A DNA stretch of 38,598 nucleotides. Origin: a virus. The DNA lies in IMG/VR virus record IMGVR_UViG_3300033146_000614, positions 1-38,598 of that record; one strand, 5' to 3'. Positions 7,200 to 15,204 of the stretch are shown piece after piece; within the stretch, counting starts at the first letter, position 1; the number at the start of each line of letters is the position of its first letter. Below the pieces are notes generated by a model. It was not told where the DNA came from. It was given only the letters and a program-made list of their open reading frames with translations, and made no database searches. A program made the translations under genes and the position numbers.

Positions 7200-7571
7200 A
7201 TGAAATTAACTAAAGATGATATAAAGAAGTATGGTACTTTGAAAGAGCAGACACATTTAAATGAATCTGATGGCTTAGAAGCTCAAAAATTTTTGGATGA
7301 TAGTGAACAAGATAGATTAAATTATAAAAATAATTTAAATAAAAATGTTGAAGAGTTGAGTAGAATAATCAGATCTGGTGATTTTGGATTAAGTAATTAT
7401 ATTACTGATATAACATTAGACACAGAACGCATAAAAGATGACGTCATGAGCAATCATAAAATATCAGATACTATGTATAAAACAGAAATTGAAGATGTTA
7501 TAGATGGTGTTAAAACATTAGTTCTTGATGATATTAAACAATGGATTGATAACAAACCACCAGTATTTTAA
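7200..7571 (+). CDS. Hypothetical late protein with MKLTKDD leader
   Basis: A 123-residue protein starting MKLTKDDIKKYGTLKEQ, which is nearly identical to the start of the next gene (7669). The TLKE segment fits an L-x-E prohead-protease site, so this could be a cleavable leader. The rest is acidic and helical (SEQDRLNYKNNLNKNVEEL...DDIKQWIDNKPPVF) and unlike the next gene's body. A strong AGGAG ribosome site and a late-type box precede it. I infer a head-interior or core-associated protein; the family is not recognised. Confidence 0.65.
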   Translation: MKLTKDDIKKYGTLKEQTHLNESDGLEAQKFLDDSEQDRLNYKNNLNKNVEELSRIIRSGDFGLSNYITDITLDTERIKDDVMSNHKISDTMYKTEIEDVIDGVKTLVLDDIKQWIDNKPPVF

Positions 7572-7582
7572 ATAACCCCAAA

Positions 7583-7650
7583 CGGGTTCAAGACGTTCAA
7601 GACGTTCGAACCCGTTCGAAACCAACATTAAATCTCAAATAATAAATACT
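7583..7650 (+). repeat. Duplicated promoter/leader unit, copy 1
   Basis: GGTTCAAGACGTTCAAGACG, then TTCGAACCCGTTCGAAACCA and CATTAAATCTCAAATAATAAATA, recur with small changes at 8508-8563. The next about 70 bases (late box, ribosome site and first 16 codons of the gene at 7669) duplicate 7171-7245. The short TTCAAGACG and CCGTTCGAA units are themselves repeated. Confidence 0.75.
7640..7648 (+). promoter_or_regulatory. Late-type promoter box TAATAAATA
   Basis: TAATAAATA followed by CTATATTAGGAG, as at 7171; precedes the 7669 gene. Confidence 0.7.
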
Positions 7651-7668
7651 ATATTAGGAGAAAATATA

Positions 7669-8499
7669 ATGAAATTAACTAAAGATGATATAAAGAAGTA
7701 TGGTACGTTAAGAGAACAGAGTGTGTTAAGAGAACAAGATGAAATTGAACAAAGTCCAATAATAGAAATAGAGAGTTATATACCTGTGTTCCCTGGATTT
7801 TATAATACTTATTTCGACCCATCACATAAAGATATGGCTGGTGAGGTTGATAATTTCGTAGATAATTATTTATTTAAAATACCCAAAGTTGCCGAACAGA
7901 TAGAACGTATTATAGGGGAGAATTCGATATTAGATGATTCTGAGAAAGAGCGTCAACTTAATAATTTCACAGATGAATTAATATCTAAAATTGATATAGT
8001 TGGTTTTGTAAATGATAATGTAGATAATGCACAGTATGAAAAGGATGTGTGTGAATCAGTAGTAGATGTAATAGAATCACAACTGAAAAGTAATGGTTTA
8101 GTAACTTCTATTGAAATGCAAGATATTGTAAGTCCTAAAGAATATAATTATAACAATGATTCAATTAATTGTAAATATTCATTATCTAAAGATAATATTA
8201 ATAACATTAACGAAATATTAAATGATAATTCAGATAAGTTCGCATCATTCATTAATGATAGATATACATCAGTAGATGGGTTTATTTCTGGACACTCTAA
8301 TAATGTTGGAGATTGGGATATACAAAAAGTTATACATGATGATCCTACTCATAAGTTTGGAGCAATTCTTGAATTCATATTAGAATATGTTTTCAATTAT
8401 AATGACGAAAGTCTGTATTATGATACAAATGTATATATAGATGTGAACATGGATAAAGTATTAGAACAAGTGTCCGACTTCATAGATACAGAATTTTAA
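7669..8499 (+). CDS. Hypothetical late protein with MKLTKDD leader, 276 aa
   Basis: Begins MKLTKDDIKKYGTLREQSVLREQDEI, sharing its first 14 residues with the 7200 product and containing two L-R-E candidate protease sites in a row. The body is acidic and of low complexity, with a repeated look (FVDNYLFKIPKVAEQIERI, VDNAQYEKDVCESVVDVIE, DTNVYIDVNMDKVLEQVSDFID). No enzyme motif is seen. Late box and AGGAG upstream. The shared leader on different bodies points to a targeting signal for the prohead; this is inference. Confidence 0.65.
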   Translation: MKLTKDDIKKYGTLREQSVLREQDEIEQSPIIEIESYIPVFPGFYNTYFDPSHKDMAGEVDNFVDNYLFKIPKVAEQIERIIGENSILDDSEKERQLNNFTDELISKIDIVGFVNDNVDNAQYEKDVCESVVDVIESQLKSNGLVTSIEMQDIVSPKEYNYNNDSINCKYSLSKDNINNINEILNDNSDKFASFINDRYTSVDGFISGHSNNVGDWDIQKVIHDDPTHKFGAILEFILEYVFNYNDESLYYDTNVYIDVNMDKVLEQVSDFIDTEF

Positions 8500-8507
8500 A
8501 CTTGTAG

Positions 8508-8563
8508 GTTCAAGACGTTTAAACCCGTTGGAAACCAGCATTAAATCTCAGATAATAAATAAC
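8508..8563 (+). repeat. Duplicated promoter/leader unit, copy 2
   Basis: GGTTCAAGACGTTTAAACCC, then GTTGGAAACCAGCATTAAATCTCAGATAATAAATA, is the diverged second copy of 7583-7650. It carries the late box of the next gene. Confidence 0.75.
8553..8561 (+). promoter_or_regulatory. Late-type promoter box, leaderless spacing
   Basis: TAATAAATA with the ATG of the next gene exactly 5 bases downstream (ACTAC between) and no ribosome site. Confidence 0.65.
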
Positions 8564-8566
8564 TAC

Positions 8567-8737
8567 ATGAGATTTAAAATATTAGAAGATGACAGAGAGA
8601 ACAAGAAACCAGAGGGTTTAGTGAAATCTGATGCTACAGATGAATACGCTGAGGAATTAGTTAATTCGTTCATGTATGTTGGTGAACCCTTCGGTAAACA
8701 TAAAGGTGCTGAAAAACCGAATTTGAAAACAATTTAA
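8567..8737 (+). CDS. Small late protein with capsid-targeting-like leader
   Basis: A 56-residue protein starting MRFKILEDD, one of six with the M-x-F-x-[IV]-[IL]-[EK] leader; cleavage after ILE would leave a 49-residue acidic/polar peptide. The ATG lies 5 bases after a late box and has no ribosome site, so the start is chosen on the shared leader. Upstream in-frame codons run through the repeat and look non-coding. Confidence 0.6.
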   Translation: MRFKILEDDRENKKPEGLVKSDATDEYAEELVNSFMYVGEPFGKHKGAEKPNLKTI

Positions 8738-8755
8738 AATAAAAGGAGATTTAAA

Positions 8756-9004
8756 ATGAGCGAAGAAACAAAGACAGATCAAGAGTTACAGAAACAATTA
8801 TCAATGGATATTCACAAACTAGTGGTAGATGGCCATTATCCACTACCAGTAATAGTATCAGTGTTTGAGATGTTAAAAGTAGAATTCATGTTACAATCTT
8901 ATATGAATCACATGAGTAAGATTGCAAATGACAATTTGGAGAATATTAAGACTAATATGGACCCAAATTTCATAGAAAAAATTAAAAACAGTAAGACCAG
9001 ATAA
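8756..9004 (+). CDS. Hypothetical late protein, 82 aa
   Basis: Strong ribosome site AAAAGGAG before ATG. Helical protein (DQELQKQLSMDIHKLVV...VSVFEMLKVEFMLQSYMNHMSKIANDNLENI) with an amphipathic central helix. No known motif. Its stop TAA overlaps the next late box. Confidence 0.6.
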   Translation: MSEETKTDQELQKQLSMDIHKLVVDGHYPLPVIVSVFEMLKVEFMLQSYMNHMSKIANDNLENIKTNMDPNFIEKIKNSKTR

Positions 9005-9010
9005 TAAATA
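9002..9010 (+). promoter_or_regulatory. Late-type promoter box TAATAAATA
   Basis: TAATAAATA overlapping the stop of the preceding gene, followed by a GGAGG ribosome site for the 9030 gene. Confidence 0.68.
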
Positions 9011-9029
9011 GTATATTACGGAGGTATTT

Positions 9030-10151
9030 ATGAATACAAGGGTTAGTTTACAAGGGCAGCAGCCTAAAGATGATATATTTTTGAATGATGAAGAGTTGAA
9101 GATAGAAGGTGTGAAACAATTAGATAGTGAATTAGAGCCATTGGATGATAATGTTGAGCCTGGTGATACAGAGAAAATGAATGGTGAAGATTACCAATAT
9201 ATGTTAGAGCTTAGAGATAAGGAAGAGGTGTCTGATGGTGAAGAAATTAATCCCGACATATTTACATTAACTAAAGTTAATACTGGAAATGATGAAGAAT
9301 TAATTGAACCTATGGGTGATGAAGATTTAGAAGAATTAGACGAAGTTGATGAACCTGTGAACCAAGATAGTCCGGCAGAAGAATTAGGACTTAATATTAA
9401 TCCACAAAAAGAAAGTAAAGAAACTAGAGGTGGGTCAATCAAAGAAATGTTCGATGATGAAGGTATACCTGAAGAAGAAGGTTTAGAAGAATTAATAGAT
9501 GAACCAATAGAAAATAACCCAGAAGATGAACTGGTTGAACTAGAAGACGCCGGAGAAACTGAATGGACAAAAGACGAAATTATAGAGTTCGTTAATTCAC
9601 AAGACTTTGAAACTATACTAAATATCGACGATGAGACTGAATTTAATATCGAAGAAGCATTAGATTATCTGAAATTATACCCAGAGAATAAAATCTATGT
9701 TACTGTAGAAGATGAAGCTAAATTTGATGAAAATATGGACAAATTTTTCAACAAAAAAGACGTAGAAAATGAAGAAATTGAGAATGAGGAAGAAACAATT
9801 ACAGTAGATACTGAAAATATGGAACTACCTAACGAAGATGGAAGTGGTAAGAACGATAATAAAGATGAGATTAAGATGGAATCGTTCTCAATTTTTAATC
9901 TTAAAGGTAAAAAAAATGTTCCTGATGGAATATATGTAGGTTCTTTGAAAGAAGAGAAAATGTATGGTAATTTTTCAGATGTAAAAATTACATCGACTAT
10001 ACTTATGATTAACGAATCTAAATTTAAAATAGGTAAACATAATCTAAAAGAATCTAAAAATAAAGAAGTATTAGACTTCAGAATGTCAAATACTGAAGAT
10101 TTTTATAAATTTCTGAAAGACAATTCAGATATTTCTATTAAATTGAAATAA
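9030..10151 (+). CDS. Large acidic late protein, 373 aa
   Basis: Residues 1 to about 280 are extremely Glu/Asp-rich and of low complexity (for example EDLEELDEVDEP, EEEGLEELIDEP). A short C-terminal domain follows, with KKNVPDGIYVGSLKEEKMYGNF...ITSTILMINESKFKIGKHNLKE. Acidity of this kind is typical of prohead core proteins in T4-like phages (gp67/gp68/gp22), and L-x-E sites are plentiful. Late box and GGAGG precede it. The C-terminal domain could be a folded beta module; family unknown. Confidence 0.65.
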   Translation: MNTRVSLQGQQPKDDIFLNDEELKIEGVKQLDSELEPLDDNVEPGDTEKMNGEDYQYMLELRDKEEVSDGEEINPDIFTLTKVNTGNDEELIEPMGDEDLEELDEVDEPVNQDSPAEELGLNINPQKESKETRGGSIKEMFDDEGIPEEEGLEELIDEPIENNPEDELVELEDAGETEWTKDEIIEFVNSQDFETILNIDDETEFNIEEALDYLKLYPENKIYVTVEDEAKFDENMDKFFNKKDVENEEIENEEETITVDTENMELPNEDGSGKNDNKDEIKMESFSIFNLKGKKNVPDGIYVGSLKEEKMYGNFSDVKITSTILMINESKFKIGKHNLKESKNKEVLDFRMSNTEDFYKFLKDNSDISIKLK

Positions 10152-10157
10152 TTGGTA

Positions 10158-10181
10158 GATAGCTGGGTGGCCCCAGCTATC
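10158..10181 (+). promoter_or_regulatory. Perfect 10-bp hairpin just upstream of the gp4-like gene
   Basis: GATAGCTGGG (10158-10167) and CCCAGCTATC (10172-10181) close a 4-base loop. It ends 7 bases before the ATG of the next gene, which has no ribosome site. No T-run follows, so it is not a standard terminator. Possible roles: transcript end processing, or bringing an upstream site near the start, as described for some T4 genes. Confidence 0.6.
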
Positions 10182-10188
10182 AAAATAA

Positions 10189-10659
10189 ATGGCTAAATTT
10201 ACTAGAACTAAAGTTAAAAATAATTTCAAGAAAAACACAACAAATACGTACCTAACATTCCGATCAAAATGGGAAATCGACTTTGCCATGTATCTAGAAA
10301 ATCACAAAAATATCAAAAATTGGAAATTTGACTACCCATTTAAATATCTAGATAGATTCGTAACAAAAAAAAATACAATATATTATGTAGACTTCTTAGT
10401 AGAATTCGTAAATGGGAATAAAGCGTTCTTCGAAGTTAAACCCGTCTCTACACTAAAAGAAAGAGTAAATACAAAGAGTGTTAAATATAAAAAAATACAC
10501 AAACATAACTATCTGAAAAATTTATCAAAATTCGATTCGATCACAGGTTATTGTAGAAAAACTGGAATGAAATTCTACCTGGTTGACAAATCTAAGAAAC
10601 GATTTAAGTTTTATACATGGGACCCATTAGGACATAAACCCGTTTTGATCATGGAATAA
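10189..10659 (+). CDS. 4: Head-completion nuclease (gp4-like)
   Basis: A 156-residue basic protein matching the T4 gp4 head-completion family, which has a TnsA-like nuclease fold. It shows FRSKWEIDFAMYL (E29), then YYVDFLVEF (D68), then FFEVKP (E82, K84), the E...D...ExK arrangement of PD-(D/E)XK enzymes. The C-terminal part (YCRKTGMKFYLVDK) fits the family's last strand. T4 gp4 is 150 aa. It likely acts at the packaged head, trimming or protecting DNA ends before the neck joins. There is no ribosome site, only a strong hairpin upstream. Confidence 0.8.
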   Translation: MAKFTRTKVKNNFKKNTTNTYLTFRSKWEIDFAMYLENHKNIKNWKFDYPFKYLDRFVTKKNTIYYVDFLVEFVNGNKAFFEVKPVSTLKERVNTKSVKYKKIHKHNYLKNLSKFDSITGYCRKTGMKFYLVDKSKKRFKFYTWDPLGHKPVLIME

Positions 10660-10661
10660 TG

Positions 10662-10676
10662 GATAAATAATAAATA
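10662..10676 (+). promoter_or_regulatory. Late-type promoter box, overlapping double copy
   Basis: GATAAATA and TAATAAATA overlap here (TAATAAATA at 10668-10676), followed by TATACAGATATAACATATTC and AGGAGG for the 10708 gene. Confidence 0.65.
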
Positions 10677-10707
10677 TATACAGATATAACATATTCAGGA
10701 GGATTTA

Positions 10708-10917
10708 ATGGGAATAGAAATAAAAATGTCAGATATTCTTGAACACGCGACTGTTGAAGAATTAGAGTTTTTAAATGAAATGGTTAATGATATTGAAAAA
10801 GCCGATGATGAAATAGAAAAAGCTGAAAGTGAAGTCATTGACGCTAAAAAGGATAAGAACTCAGCTGAAAAAAAAGAATTGGATGATGAAGAAGCTGAGT
10901 TAAAACAGGTGGATTAA
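10708..10917 (+). CDS. Small acidic prohead-core-type protein, 69 aa
   Basis: The N-terminal half has ILEHATVEELEFLNEMV; the ATxEExxxL segment recurs in the 11840 and 18589 products and contains an L-N-E candidate protease site. The C-terminal half is a charged coiled-coil-like helix (IEKAESEVIDAKKDKNSAEKKELDDEEAELK). Small, acidic and located just before the scaffold and capsid genes, it resembles T4 gp67 in position and character. AGGAGG lies before ATG. Confidence 0.6.
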   Translation: MGIEIKMSDILEHATVEELEFLNEMVNDIEKADDEIEKAESEVIDAKKDKNSAEKKELDDEEAELKQVD

Positions 10918-10918
10918 T

Positions 10919-11275
10919 ATGAAACAAAATTTAAATGAAATGAATGTTAATAAACCTTCAAATGATGCTAAAAAAATAGCACTAAATTTATATTTTAAAA
11001 TGTTTACAGATTTACAGACTATAAAACTTAGAGCTCTTGAGTTACCGAAAGAATTTCTAGATAGGGAATTATTTGGTGATGTTAATAATAAAGACGAGGG
11101 TTTGGTTGATCAACTATGGAATAAACTTTTAAAAATTATAAATGTTAAACCTGATGTTACACACGATGCACCCATATCACCAGGGCAAGACCTAGAAGTT
11201 GTTGATGAAGAAGAAGATGTTTCTGAATTGTATAACATAGAAGATTCATCAGGTGAAGATTTAAGGGAGATTTAA
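10919..11275 (+). CDS. Hypothetical late protein, 118 aa
   Basis: Starts one base after the previous stop and opens MKQNLNEMNVN, with an L-N-E candidate prohead-protease site at residues 5-7. A helical middle (IALNLYFKMFTDLQTIKLRALELPKEFL) is followed by an acidic tail. The family is not recognised; a prohead or virion role is inferred from location. Confidence 0.6.
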   Translation: MKQNLNEMNVNKPSNDAKKIALNLYFKMFTDLQTIKLRALELPKEFLDRELFGDVNNKDEGLVDQLWNKLLKIINVKPDVTHDAPISPGQDLEVVDEEEDVSELYNIEDSSGEDLREI

Positions 11276-11276
11276 G

Positions 11277-11840
11277 ATGTCCTTCGGTGATAAATTATCT
11301 AGATTCATCGAGAGTGATGGTGAACTTTTACCTATAGATATCGATAAAATTAATGATAATCCAGAAGGTAAATTTGAAGATAATAATTCTAAAATTGATG
11401 TTGATAACGAGATATTAGACGATTTCATTATTAAGGTAAATCCAATAATCGGTGAGATTAAGGACGAATCAATTATTGATTACAATGTTAAGTTTTCAGA
11501 GAGGAATAAAGATTTATTAATATTGAAATCAAAAAAGAATGAGAAGAAACCATTTTATGCAGTTGATAGGGATGAATTTTCTACGTATATAGTTGGTAAA
11601 TTCGGAGATATCGATAATATCGATGAAGATGACAAGAAAGAATTTAATAAATTTAAAGGGTTATTTGATTATGTGTATGTAATGTCTGGTGATTCAGAAA
11701 TAGATATATCAGATTACTTAGAGATGGCAGTTAAGAATGTAGTATCCATAACTGCGAATATACATGATACTTTAGAAGGACAATCGAAAGATGTACCTTC
11801 AATACATAATAAACTAGATGATAGTGAGGAGAAAAAATAA
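11277..11840 (+). CDS. Acidic hypothetical late protein, 187 aa
   Basis: Acidic, Asp/Ile/Lys-rich protein (IDIDKINDNPEGKFEDNNSK...) with a mixed alpha/beta middle (NKDLLILKSKKNEKKPFYAVDRDEFSTYIV). No motif recognised. GGGAG lies before the ATG. The stop overlaps the next gene's ATG by one base (TAATG). It lies in the core/scaffold operon upstream of gp22. Confidence 0.6.
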   Translation: MSFGDKLSRFIESDGELLPIDIDKINDNPEGKFEDNNSKIDVDNEILDDFIIKVNPIIGEIKDESIIDYNVKFSERNKDLLILKSKKNEKKPFYAVDRDEFSTYIVGKFGDIDNIDEDDKKEFNKFKGLFDYVYVMSGDSEIDISDYLEMAVKNVVSITANIHDTLEGQSKDVPSIHNKLDDSEEKK

Positions 11841-12592
11841 TGGATTTTGATAGAGAAATGGAAGAGGTAGATAAATATAAGGATTCCGAAACTGATAAGA
11901 GTTTCAAAGATTTTAAGAAGGAAGAGAAGATATTGGACGATTTAAGTGCAGCGGCAGACGAGTTAGACCCCGGAAACGTAAATGAATTGAGAAAATTAGC
12001 CAATAGTTTAGGTATACCAATGGGTAAACTATTAGCGGAACTAATAAACGATGCTAAAAAAAAATCATCATCAGATCATGATATTAGAAAGAAAGCAAGA
12101 CTTTCAGCTGATAAAATAGATGGTAAATTTGATATAGATCAAGAATTTGATATTGATGATAAAGATAAAGAATTTTATGAATCTTTAGAATATGCAACAC
12201 CTGAAGAAGCTAATTATCTTTTAGAGATGGAGTTTGGTTGGGATCCTAATAAATACGCTCCTAAATCGAGTCAATTGATAAAAGGGCCAGATTCATCAAG
12301 TAGTGTTGAGACTTCACCGACTGTTGATAAAATATTGGATAATAGTGTTGAACCAGATATGGGTGGATTAGAAACTGGGGAATTTGGGACAGATAATGAT
12401 GGTATTGAGGTACAGGCTGTTACAGATGTTGATGAAACTGGTGATACGTCTGGTGAAGGTGTTGATGTTGAGAAATTAGACGCAGGTTTCGAAATTGATG
12501 ATAATGACAGTAATGTAGATTCTGATTTAGATGACGCTAATTCATTTGATGATAAAGGGTCTGATGAAATATTTGTTATAAAATTTGACTGA
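11840..12592 (+). CDS. Acidic prohead-core-type protein, 250 aa
   Basis: Highly acidic with a helical N-terminus (YKDSETDKSFKDFKKEEKIL; LDPGNVNELRKLANSLGI). A segment YATPEEANYLLEMEFGWDP recalls the ATxEE motif of the 10708 and 18589 products and holds an L-L-E site. The last 90 residues are nearly all Asp, Glu, Gly, Ser and Val. This fits a scaffold/core protein degraded by the prohead protease. GTGAGGAG lies upstream. Confidence 0.6.
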   Translation: MDFDREMEEVDKYKDSETDKSFKDFKKEEKILDDLSAAADELDPGNVNELRKLANSLGIPMGKLLAELINDAKKKSSSDHDIRKKARLSADKIDGKFDIDQEFDIDDKDKEFYESLEYATPEEANYLLEMEFGWDPNKYAPKSSQLIKGPDSSSSVETSPTVDKILDNSVEPDMGGLETGEFGTDNDGIEVQAVTDVDETGDTSGEGVDVEKLDAGFEIDDNDSNVDSDLDDANSFDDKGSDEIFVIKFD

Positions 12593-12594
12593 AT

Positions 12595-12603
12595 TAATAA
12601 ATA
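12595..12603 (+). promoter_or_regulatory. Late-type promoter box TAATAAATA
   Basis: TAATAAATA followed by TTAATATGGAG, serving the scaffold gene at 12623 and probably the capsid gene behind it. Confidence 0.7.
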
Positions 12604-12622
12604 TTAATATGGAGATTTATAA

Positions 12623-13528
12623 ATGAATAAGAAAAATAAAGTTGACAATCTAAAAAAATTGTTTGAGAGCTCTAATATAAAACTGGAAGAAAAGAAAATT
12701 GAGGGGTTTTTAAAAACTTTTGAATTAATGATTAATGAAAAAGTTTCCAAAGAAGTTAAACCTTTAAATGAAAAAGTTTCTGATTATCAGAAAAGGAATC
12801 ATGAATTGAAATCTAAACTTGATGAGGCGCACAAATATAATGTGGATATAAAAGAAGCTTCTGATAAATTTAATAAAGCATTAACTGAAAAAGTTGAAGC
12901 TATAAATAATATAGTAATTCCAAAATCTGATAACATTAATAAGATCATAGAAAAGAAAATGATGGCTATAAAGAAAACATTTACTGGTGAGTTGAATAAA
13001 TTAAGTTCAGCAGTCTCTAAATTAGAAGAGAATATCAACAACACTAAAGATATTACTATATCTGAAGATGTTAGTAAAATAGGTAAAGTATTTACTAATT
13101 ATAAAGAAGATTTCGTCAATTTGATAACTGAGAAGGAATCTAAAGAGATAAAAAGTTTAACAGAATCTAATAATAAATTATTAGAAAGAGTAAATGAACA
13201 AGAAAAAGAAATAGAGAGACTAAGTGATAGTTTAGAGGCAGAGAGAGAAATATCAGAGATCACTTTAATGGTTGAAGGTACACATTTAAGTGGTGATGAG
13301 AAGGAATATTTAATGTCTCTATACGAGAGTATGGATTTTGAGAAGTCGAAGAATGCAATTGCCAAGTATATCCAGATGAATGAATTAAAGAATGTTAAAA
13401 GGGTGAATAGTAATACAATAATGAATGAAGGTACAAAGATAACGAAAAAGAGAGATATGGGTATTATAAAAGAAAAAAGGTCAGATTACAAGTCTGCAAT
13501 GGATACTTGGGTGGATTTAGCATTATAA
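12623..13528 (+). CDS. 22: Prohead core scaffold protein (gp22-like)
   Basis: A 301-residue, highly helical coiled-coil protein directly upstream of the major capsid gene, as gp22 is in T4. Features: LKKLFESSNIKLEEKKIEGF at the N-terminus (L-F-E site), long heptad-like stretches, and a C-terminal part reading EITLMVEGTHLSGDEKEYLMSLYESMDFEKSKNAIAKY then TWVDLAL. The last matches the gp22 pattern (AL.ESVKDLTESQKEKV..LVEGMDY). It forms the internal scaffold of the prohead and is expected to be cut up by gp21 at L-x-E sites. T4 gp22 is 269 aa. Confidence 0.8.
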   Translation: MNKKNKVDNLKKLFESSNIKLEEKKIEGFLKTFELMINEKVSKEVKPLNEKVSDYQKRNHELKSKLDEAHKYNVDIKEASDKFNKALTEKVEAINNIVIPKSDNINKIIEKKMMAIKKTFTGELNKLSSAVSKLEENINNTKDITISEDVSKIGKVFTNYKEDFVNLITEKESKEIKSLTESNNKLLERVNEQEKEIERLSDSLEAEREISEITLMVEGTHLSGDEKEYLMSLYESMDFEKSKNAIAKYIQMNELKNVKRVNSNTIMNEGTKITKKRDMGIIKEKRSDYKSAMDTWVDLAL

Positions 13529-13546
13529 AATAATAGGAGAAATATT

Positions 13547-14842
13547 ATGGAAATAGGTAACAAAAAAGCTACCGCATTAAAAAATAAGTGGTCCCCACTT
13601 TTAAAAGGGATTGATGGTGATAAAGCTCATCAAACAGCAGTCGTTCTTGAGAATCAAGAAATGTTTCTTAGAGAAGCAGGATTATTAAACGAAGCAACAT
13701 CAACAGGGTCAGGATTCCCAGGATCATCTGGTTCAATTGATAAGTTCCCTAAATTAGTTATCCCAATGGTAAGGCGTATTATGCCTCAGCTCATTGCTAA
13801 CGAAATTTTTGGAGTACAGCCAATGGAAGGACCTGTTGGAATGGCATTTTCAATGAGATGGGTTTATGATTCAGATAAAACATGGACAGATCCAAGTGGA
13901 AGAACATTTACAACAGCAGCTGGAGACGAAGCATATGTTCCTGGAATTGGTTCTGAGATCAATCCAACATATTCAGGTGATGCAACAGCAACAAATGCAA
14001 GTGGTTATGATGCAGATAATGGTGAAATTCTTTCTGATATTGAATTTGATCCAGCAACTGGAGCGTCTTCAACGGCAACCAACGCTTATACTGAAGGTTC
14101 ATTAAAGATCGTTAACGTTCTTATTGAAGCTAAAACCAGAAAGTTAAAAGCTAACTGGAGTCAGGAAGCAGTTGATGATATCAAAAAGGTACACAGTTTA
14201 AATCTTGAACAAGAAATCGTTGATTTCCTTTCATATCAGATTCAGGCTGAAATCGATAGAGAACTCATTTCTGTTGCATATAGATTAGGAACAACTAATG
14301 GTCTATTTACTTGGGACATCGCGTCTACTGATGGCAGATGGCAGGAAGAAAAATATAAGACACTTTATCACGCAATTGTTAAAACTCTTAACTATGTTGG
14401 TCATACAACAAGACGTGGAAGAGCTAATTGGATGATAGTATCATCTGAAGTTGCTTCAATGTTGTCAGCTATTAAAGCTTTTGATTTTGGTCTTAATCAA
14501 CCAGTTAAAGGTTTTGATCCGTATGAACACGGTGAAGGTGTTGTATTATTAGGAACTATCGAAAACGGTAAAGTAAAAGTTTATCTTGATCTTTATTGGG
14601 CAGCTCCAACACCAAATACAAACAAAGAAATTGGTTATATTCTTGTTGGTTATAAAGGTAAGAAGTCATATGACTCTGGATTAATTTATGCACCATATAT
14701 TCCAGTTATGTTGATGAAAACTATTAACCCTCACGATTTCCACCCAATTTTATCTCTCGGTACGAGATATTCGGTCGTGGATGATCTTCTAGATACAAAT
14801 AAATATTATGCTATTATCTCTGTAAGAGATTCTAGTTTATAG
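13547..14842 (+). CDS. 23: Major capsid protein (gp23-like)
   Basis: A 431-residue HK97-fold capsid protein of the T4 gp23 family. Matches include LKNKWSPLLKG near the start, ENQEMFLREAGLLNEATSTG with a candidate cleavage after L47-N-E49, MVRRIMPQLIANEIFGVQPMEGPVG, the central IEAKTRKLKANWSQEAVDDIKKVH, and the C-terminal KVYLDLYWA, YILVGYKGKKSYDSGLIYAPYIPV and GTRYSVVDD. T4 gp23 is 521 aa, so this is a short version. Base and codon use differ from the neighbours (more GCA, CTT, GTT, ATC; fewer TTA), as expected for a very highly expressed gene. AGGAG lies upstream and an intrinsic terminator lies downstream. Confidence 0.95.
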   Translation: MEIGNKKATALKNKWSPLLKGIDGDKAHQTAVVLENQEMFLREAGLLNEATSTGSGFPGSSGSIDKFPKLVIPMVRRIMPQLIANEIFGVQPMEGPVGMAFSMRWVYDSDKTWTDPSGRTFTTAAGDEAYVPGIGSEINPTYSGDATATNASGYDADNGEILSDIEFDPATGASSTATNAYTEGSLKIVNVLIEAKTRKLKANWSQEAVDDIKKVHSLNLEQEIVDFLSYQIQAEIDRELISVAYRLGTTNGLFTWDIASTDGRWQEEKYKTLYHAIVKTLNYVGHTTRRGRANWMIVSSEVASMLSAIKAFDFGLNQPVKGFDPYEHGEGVVLLGTIENGKVKVYLDLYWAAPTPNTNKEIGYILVGYKGKKSYDSGLIYAPYIPVMLMKTINPHDFHPILSLGTRYSVVDDLLDTNKYYAIISVRDSSL

Positions 14843-14862
14843 TATTTAAATTTAGTTAATTA

Positions 14863-14895
14863 AAGGGTCTTCAGTCTTGAAGGCCCTTTTTTTTT
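14863..14895 (+). terminator. Intrinsic terminator after the capsid gene
   Basis: AAGGGTCTTCA (14863-14873), loop GTCT, TGAAGGCCCTT (14878-14888), giving an 11-bp stem with one G-U pair, then a run of T to 14895. It closes the scaffold-capsid transcript. Confidence 0.92.
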
Positions 14896-14960
14896 ATATA
14901 CAAATACTTAAAATAATCTCTATTTTATAAATTAACGTCATTTTTAACATTATTCTATGT

Positions 14961-14966
14961 TATAAT
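14961..14966 (+). promoter_or_regulatory. TATAAT box with leaderless spacing
   Basis: TATAAT preceded by ATGT, with ATG exactly 6 bases downstream and no ribosome site. No good -35 hexamer is visible. Same box-to-ATG geometry as at 26717, 28473, 29486 and (minus strand) 37216-37211. Confidence 0.6.
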
Positions 14967-14972
14967 ATAGAC

Positions 14973-15176
14973 ATGGATAAAATAGAGATAAAAGAATTTT
15001 TAAAAAAGAAGTTAGAGTCATATAGAAGTGACCACATAACAAGACATCTTAAAGCTAGACATCATGATATATGTAATAATATTATAGAGTATACAAATTA
15101 CTTAGCAGATTCGGTAACATTCACTGAGAGAATATGGAAGGGAAGCGGAAGATTAATTGGACAGTTTAGAAGTTGA
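14973..15176 (+). CDS. Small hypothetical protein with its own early-type promoter
   Basis: A 67-residue basic, His-rich helical protein (KKLESYRSDHITRHLKARHHDICNNIIEYTNYLADS). Lies between the capsid terminator and the next late promoter, with its own TATAAT box 6 bases before ATG, so it seems to be an independent early/middle gene inserted in the late region and translated leaderless. No known family. Confidence 0.6.
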   Translation: MDKIEIKEFLKKKLESYRSDHITRHLKARHHDICNNIIEYTNYLADSVTFTERIWKGSGRLIGQFRS

Positions 15177-15190
15177 TTAAAAGAGGTTAA

Positions 15191-15199
15191 CAATAAATA
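15191..15199 (+). promoter_or_regulatory. Late-type box (CAATAAATA), leaderless spacing
   Basis: CAATAAATA, one base from the consensus, with ATG exactly 5 bases after it (ACTAT between). Confidence 0.6.
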
Positions 15200-15204
15200 A
15201 CTAT

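Noticed and set aside
10158-10181. Intrinsic terminator call for the 10158 hairpin
   Set aside because: The stem is strong but is followed by AAAATAAATG rather than T residues, so it is listed as a regulatory hairpin instead.
13866-14105. Gln/Met-rich frame inside the capsid gene
   Set aside because: Shadow frame of the well-supported capsid coding sequence.
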